In this document: in pieces, positions 6,517 to 10,149 of the stretch
Layout: the number at the start of each line of letters is the position of its first letter
How positions within the stretch are numbered: position 1 is the stretch's first letter
Assembly (NCBI GenBank): GCA_013003515.1
Contig: JABDIW010000364.1
Coordinates: 1 to 10,149, forward strand
Direction of reading: 5' to 3'
DNA: 10,149 nucleotides
Origin: Acidimicrobiia bacterium
Lineage (GTDB): Bacteria > Actinomycetota > Acidimicrobiia > Spongiisociales > UBA5794
Position numbers and translations under genes: made by a program
The notes under the pieces: generated by a model
Told to the model about the DNA's origin: nothing
The model's database searches: none
What the model saw: the letters and a program-made list of their open reading frames with translations, nothing else

Positions 6517-7044
6517 ATGGAACGACGCGTGATCTTCGTCGCAGCCTGGATTGCCGTCACCGGGCTCTCTGTGTTCGTTGCCACCCAGGCGGTCGGAGTG
6601 GTTCGTGACCAGGTGACAACGGCGCCCGCACCCCTGACCACGATTGCCGCGGTCGCGGCCGACACCACGACGACGACATCGACGACCATCCCCACAGCCA
6701 CATCGACGACCGTGTCGCCCACGACTTCTCCGACGACGTCGGAGGCGATGACAACGACGACCGCCGCATCCACTGCCGGTTCGACGACGACAACCATGGC
6801 GCCGGCTCCAGTCCAGATCGCGACCTACCAACTCGCCGGAGGCTGGGTGAGGATCCAGTACGACTCGGCAGAGGTTCGCCTGGTCGACGCTGCACCGTAC
6901 GCCGGCTTCTCGATGAGCATCGAGAAGACAGGGCCTCCCACCGTGGTCGTGGAGTTCGAGTCCGGAGAGTATGAGGCGAAGTTCAGAGCTGTCATCGAGT
7001 CGGGCGAGCTCGAAGTGGTCATCGAGAACGATGACGACGACTGA
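6517..7044 (+). CDS. Membrane-anchored protein with Thr-rich linker and C-terminal beta-rich domain
   Basis: This 175-residue protein has three parts. Residues 1-30 contain a positively charged tip (MERR) and a hydrophobic helix, suggesting a signal anchor or uncleaved signal peptide. Residues 34-97 form an extended, low-complexity linker of Thr, Ser, Pro and Ala with several runs of three to five Thr. Residues 98-170 have alternating hydrophobic residues typical of beta strands (IATYQLAGGWVRIQY, then TVVVEFESGEYEAKF), followed by an acidic ENDDDD tail. The domain is therefore probably held outside the membrane. I know no named family for it. A much longer frame is open upstream but is the antisense shadow of the response regulator; ATG at 6517 starts directly at the hydrophobic anchor. 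It is divergent from the response regulator, so it may be a target, or an accessory sensor, of the two-component system. Its stop abuts the fdhD stop. Confidence 0.8.
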   Translation: MERRVIFVAAWIAVTGLSVFVATQAVGVVRDQVTTAPAPLTTIAAVAADTTTTTSTTIPTATSTTVSPTTSPTTSEAMTTTTAASTAGSTTTTMAPAPVQIATYQLAGGWVRIQYDSAEVRLVDAAPYAGFSMSIEKTGPPTVVVEFESGEYEAKFRAVIESGELEVVIENDDDD

Positions 7045-7809
7045 TCAGGTGTACAGGTTGTAGCCGTCGTCGCGGACGAAACCGATCACCGTCATGCCCA
7101 GTTCCCTGCCGAGCTCGATGGCGAGTGAGGATGGAGCAGACACGCCACACACGACCGGGATCCCGGCGACGCCGGCCTTCTGGGTGATCTCGAACGACAC
7201 TCGACCGGACACCATCAGGATGGTGTCGTCGAGCGGCCAGCGCCGGCGCGAACACGAGCCGACCACCTTGTCGACCGCGTTGTGGCGTCCGACGTCCTCG
7301 TAGAGGTCGAGGAGACCGCCCTCGAGGTCGAAGATGGCGGCGGCGTGAATTCCCCCGGTCGTCTCGAAGGCGGCCTGGCTGGGCCGCATGGTGCGGGGGA
7401 GGTCCAGGATCACGTCCGACGGCACTCGCGCCGGGGCACGAATCGGACGCGCCGTGACCCTGACTGCGTCGATCGACGCCTTTCCACAGACGCCACACGA
7501 TGAAGACGCGTAGAAGTTGCGACGGAACTGCTCGGGGTCGACTTCGACTCCTGGCGCCAGAACGAGTTCGTATCGTCCCTCGGAGCCGGTCACGGCAGCC
7601 AGCTCGCCGGGATCGAGGATGATTCCCTCGGTCAGAGCGAAGCCGAGCGCCAGGTCCTCGTCGTCTCCCGGGGTCCGCATGACGACTGCGATCGGAACCC
7701 CGCCGAGCCGCAGCTCCATTGGCTCCTCGGCAACGACGTGATCAGCGGCGATGGCTTCGGTGTCACCCCGGACCCTGGTGACTTCGACAGGTACGACAGC
7801 TTCTGTCAC
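7045..7809 (-). CDS. fdhD: FdhD, formate dehydrogenase sulfurtransferase/accessory protein
   Basis: This 254-residue protein is FdhD, which carries sulfur from a cysteine desulfurase to the molybdenum cofactor of formate dehydrogenase, a step needed for activity. Family landmarks are AEEPMELRLGG near residue 30, RTPGDDEDLALGFALTEGII at 45-64, and the conserved Cys pair in SSCGVCGK (Cys105 and Cys108, matching E. coli Cys121 and Cys124). Further landmarks are GIHAAAIFD at 153-161, LYEDVGRHNAVDKVVG at 169-184, SGRVSFEI, and VSAPSSLAIELGRELGM ending in RDDGYNLYT. I chose the GTG start because GTGA overlaps the stop of the upstream iron-sulfur protein and the length then matches the family; the longer open frame overlaps that gene. 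Its presence implies a molybdenum- or tungsten-dependent formate dehydrogenase in this operon or genome. Confidence 0.96.
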   Translation of the reverse strand: MTEAVVPVEVTRVRGDTEAIAADHVVAEEPMELRLGGVPIAVVMRTPGDDEDLALGFALTEGIILDPGELAAVTGSEGRYELVLAPGVEVDPEQFRRNFYASSSCGVCGKASIDAVRVTARPIRAPARVPSDVILDLPRTMRPSQAAFETTGGIHAAAIFDLEGGLLDLYEDVGRHNAVDKVVGSCSRRRWPLDDTILMVSGRVSFEITQKAGVAGIPVVCGVSAPSSLAIELGRELGMTVIGFVRDDGYNLYT

Positions 7810-8732
7810 TGGATGTGTTCCCAGCCAAAGCGTCCTTTGATGCACAGGTGGCCGTCGGCGACCGAGTGGTCGGCCGGAGATGTCACCTTCACGACACGGT
7901 CGTCCTGGACATGGAGGTCCAGATTGCAGCCGACGCCACAGAACGAGCAGACGGTGCGTGTCACGGTCTGGGCTCCGTCGTCCCAGGTGTCGTCGGCTCG
8001 CATGTCGAACTCGACCGTGCCCATGAGGGCGCCGGTCGGGCACACCCCGATGCAGTTGCCGCAGAACACGCAGGCCGACGAGCCGAGGTCGATGGCAAAC
8101 TCCGTGGAGATCCGCGAATCGAAGCCACGGCCGGCAACGCTGATGGCGAAGCTGTTCTGGGCGTCGACACCGCAGGCGTCCACGCACTTGTAGCAAAGGA
8201 TGCACTTCCCCAGGTCTCGGACGTAGAGGTCGTTGTCGATGATCGGGTCCTGGGCCACCGAGGCCGCCGCGTCCGTCGATGGGGGAGAGTGATGTCCCGG
8301 GTGGGTGCCGTCACTCACACTCGCAACCGGTTCCCCAAACCGTGCCGTGTCGGCGCCATACCGTGCCACCCAGTCGTCCATTCCTGCAAGCCCGAGATCG
8401 ACCGATGAGCCGAGCAGCTCGAAGACCAGCTTGCGGGACGTGCGCACCCGCTCCGAGTCCGTCGAGACTGCCATCCCCTCGCTCACCTGCCGTGAGCACG
8501 ACGGGGCCAGGACTCGCTGGCCTTCCACCTCGACGACGCACGCTCTGCATGCATTCCTCGGCGTGAGGTTGGGGCCGAAACACATCGTCGGGACTTCGAC
8601 CTCGGCTTCGCTGCAGGCGTCGAGGATGGTGGCGTCTTCTGGCACGGACACCGGGATCCCGTCGATCGTGACCTCGACTCGCGGCTTCGGAGGCTCGAGT
8701 TTGGTCCAGGTGCGGGTGTCGAACAGCGTCAC
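7806..8732 (-). CDS. Iron-sulfur subunit: N-terminal part of a NuoG/FdsA-type formate dehydrogenase alpha chain
   Basis: This 308-residue electron-transfer protein looks like the front of a NAD-dependent formate dehydrogenase alpha subunit without its catalytic body. A [2Fe-2S] ferredoxin domain (about 18-95) has Cys51, Cys62, Cys65 and Cys79. Two [4Fe-4S] ferredoxin motifs follow: Cys177/180/183/187 and Cys221/224/227/231. A final Cys262/265/269/297 set (TVCSFCGVGC, then HLCIKGRFGW) is the Fe4S4 segment that opens molybdopterin oxidoreductases, with the conserved Lys299. The chain ends nine residues later at HIQ. The NuoG-type His-Cys3 motif expected near 105-125 is absent; that stretch reads LGSSVDLGLAGMDDW. 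The GTG start overlaps the NuoF-like stop by GTGA, with GGAG eight bases upstream. The stop overlaps fdhD's start by GTGA, and fdhD is complete, so a simple frameshift does not explain the short length. The molybdopterin-binding part must be encoded elsewhere if the enzyme works. Confidence 0.88.
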   Translation of the reverse strand: MTLFDTRTWTKLEPPKPRVEVTIDGIPVSVPEDATILDACSEAEVEVPTMCFGPNLTPRNACRACVVEVEGQRVLAPSCSRQVSEGMAVSTDSERVRTSRKLVFELLGSSVDLGLAGMDDWVARYGADTARFGEPVASVSDGTHPGHHSPPSTDAAASVAQDPIIDNDLYVRDLGKCILCYKCVDACGVDAQNSFAISVAGRGFDSRISTEFAIDLGSSACVFCGNCIGVCPTGALMGTVEFDMRADDTWDDGAQTVTRTVCSFCGVGCNLDLHVQDDRVVKVTSPADHSVADGHLCIKGRFGWEHIQ

Positions 8733-10149
8733 TTCACCAGCTCCAGCCGAATCGCGGACTGAACTGCTTCTGCGGCGAGCTGCCCCAGGCCACAGATCGA
8801 GGCGTCCCTCAGCACCGCGGCGAGGTCGGCGAGAATCACCGTCTCGTCTGATCCCTCCGCCATTCGGGCCAGAGCCTCTTCCTGGCGCACGGTGCCCACC
8901 CGGCACGGGACGCATTGGCCGCATGACTCGTCCCGGAAGAAGGCGGCGATCCGGCGGAGGGCGCCGCCCATGTCGGCGTCTGTGTTGAACACCATCACCG
9001 CCCCAGAGCCGAGCGAAGCACCGATGCCGGCCATTGCGTCGAACGTCAGTGGTGTGTCGAGCAGCTCGGTGTCGACGAATGAGCCTGCGGCACCGCCGAC
9101 GAGCACGGCATGGAGCTCGCCGACCACGCCGCCGGCCAGGTCGATCAACTCCGCGAGCGTCGTCCCGAATCGCACCTCGAAGACACCGGGATGTGCGACC
9201 GCTCCGCTGAGACAGAACAGCTTGGTCTCCGCAGTCGCCTGGCCGGTGACGATGGGCGGGATGGCGGCGAGAGTCTCGACGTTGTTGACGACGGTCGGCT
9301 TGCCGAAGAGCCCCTGGTCGGTCGGGTACGGGGGCTTTGACCGCGGCTCACCGCGGTAGCCCTCGATGGAGTTGAACAGGGCGGTTTCCTCGCCACAGAT
9401 GTAGGCGCCGGCGCCACGACGGATCTGGATGTCGAAGTCGAATCCCGCTTCCATCACGTTGTCGCCCAAAAGGCCCTCGTTGCGGGCCTGCCGGAGCGCG
9501 TTGTGGAGCCGGGCCTCGGCTATCGGGTACTCGCCACGGATGTAGATGAACCCCTCCTCCGCACCCGTCGAGAAGCCGGCGATGGTCATGGCCTCGACGA
9601 TGGCGAACGGGTCGCCCTCCAGGAGTACGCGGTCCTTGAACGTGCCGGTCTCGGACTCGTCGGCGTTGCACACGACGTACTTGGTGCGCGCGGGGTGATC
9701 GGCGACGGCCGCCCACTTCACCGCCGTGGGAAACGCGGCGCCGCCCCGTCCCCTGAGACCGGCTCGCTCGATTGCCTCGATGACGGCGTCAGGACCGACC
9801 TCGATGGCCCTGCCGAGCGCTTCGTAGCCACCGGCGTCGCGGTATTGGCGCAAGGACATCGGGTCGATGACCCCGATTCTCTGGAGCAAGACGTTGCTGC
9901 CGGCATGCTGAAGGCCGGTGTCGTTCGCCGGGTCCACCGTTTCTCCGCCGAGCGCCGACGCCACCTGGTCTGCCGTGACCGGTGCGATGACGGCGTTGTC
10001 TGCTCCGGCTATCTGGAGGAAGGCCGCCGAGCCCTTCTCGCATTGGCCGAGGCACGGACTGCGCAGCCACATGCCGTCACCTGCAGTGACACCGGGGGGA
10101 CCGAGCCGGCCCTCGAGCTCGTCGATCATGGTCTCGACACCGCCGGCTC
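8729..10149 (-). CDS. NuoF-like FMN/NAD-binding subunit with N-terminal NuoE-like [2Fe-2S] domain (5' end outside window)
   Basis: This is the diaphorase subunit that would pass electrons from the iron-sulfur protein to NAD+. Residues are numbered from the in-frame Met at 10129. The NuoF core shows FMN/NAD-binding GLRGRGGAAFPTAVKW at 124-139, CNADESETGTFKDR at 154-167 and GAYICGEETALF at 241-252. The [4Fe-4S] motif has Cys403, Cys406 and Cys409 (SCGQCVPCR) and Cys446. Before the core, residues 1-60 resemble the C-terminal half of a thioredoxin-like [2Fe-2S] domain (NuoE or the HydB N-terminus), with Cys26 and Cys30 in CLGQCEKG. The first two cluster Cys would lie upstream, and the frame stays open to the window edge with a fitting AGGVET before the Met. 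That Met is therefore likely internal and the gene truncated by the window. Its stop overlaps the next gene by GTGA. Confidence 0.93.
   Translation of the reverse strand, partial: AGGVETMIDELEGRLGPPGVTAGDGMWLRSPCLGQCEKGSAAFLQIAGADNAVIAPVTADQVASALGGETVDPANDTGLQHAGSNVLLQRIGVIDPMSLRQYRDAGGYEALGRAIEVGPDAVIEAIERAGLRGRGGAAFPTAVKWAAVADHPARTKYVVCNADESETGTFKDRVLLEGDPFAIVEAMTIAGFSTGAEEGFIYIRGEYPIAEARLHNALRQARNEGLLGDNVMEAGFDFDIQIRRGAGAYICGEETALFNSIEGYRGEPRSKPPYPTDQGLFGKPTVVNNVETLAAIPPIVTGQATAETKLFCLSGAVAHPGVFEVRFGTTLAELIDLAGGVVGELHAVLVGGAAGSFVDTELLDTPLTFDAMAGIGASLGSGAVMVFNTDADMGGALRRIAAFFRDESCGQCVPCRVGTVRQEEALARMAEGSDETVILADLAAVLRDASICGLGQLAAEAVQSAIRLELVK

Noticed and set aside
6660..6800. DNA tandem repeat or CRISPR-like array
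   Set aside because: The repetition comes from Thr codons (ACG/ACC/ACA) in a low-complexity linker, with no fixed unit or spacer length.
7500..7806. Frameshift that would continue the iron-sulfur protein into a catalytic domain
   Set aside because: The downstream sequence is a full-length fdhD from its own N-terminus, with no remnant of a molybdopterin domain in any frame.

Overview
The window is GC-rich, gene-dense bacterial chromosome with frequent GTG starts, GTGA/TGATG stop-start overlaps and an actinobacterial style of histidine kinase and Thr-rich anchored protein. I infer an actinomycete-type host, possibly Acidimicrobiia; no rRNA or marker gene fixes this. No mobile element, CRISPR array, tRNA or integrase is visible.

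Layout. (1) 3-2066, plus strand: the end of an ArsR/winged-helix regulator (its start lies before the window), then an S10-family serine carboxypeptidase-like protein 18 bases downstream. (2) 2077-6417, minus strand: an OmpR-type response regulator and its histidine kinase (one-base overlap), an amidohydrolase 19 bases further on, a 228-base gap rich in inverted repeats, and a short LpxA-like left-handed beta-helix acyltransferase. (3) 6517-7044, plus strand: a membrane-anchored protein with a Thr-rich linker, divergent from the response regulator and probably tied to that two-component system. (4) 7045-10149, minus strand: a translationally coupled formate dehydrogenase cluster. It comprises a NuoF-like flavoprotein with an N-terminal NuoE-like [2Fe-2S] domain (start beyond the window), a 308-residue iron-sulfur protein, and FdhD.

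How the parts work together. In the formate dehydrogenase cluster, electrons from formate would pass through the Fe-S clusters of the 308-residue protein to the FMN/NAD-binding NuoF-like subunit, while FdhD sulfurates the molybdenum cofactor of the catalytic subunit. The 308-residue protein stops just after the Fe4S4 segment that normally opens the molybdopterin catalytic chain, so the rest of the catalytic chain is missing from the visible cluster. The two-component pair may control the divergent anchored protein, the amidohydrolase, or both.

The most notable points are the apparently split formate dehydrogenase alpha chain, an orphan LpxA-like enzyme in a probable Gram-positive-lineage genome, the nested inverted repeats at 2835-3004, and the anchored Thr-rich protein beside the two-component system.
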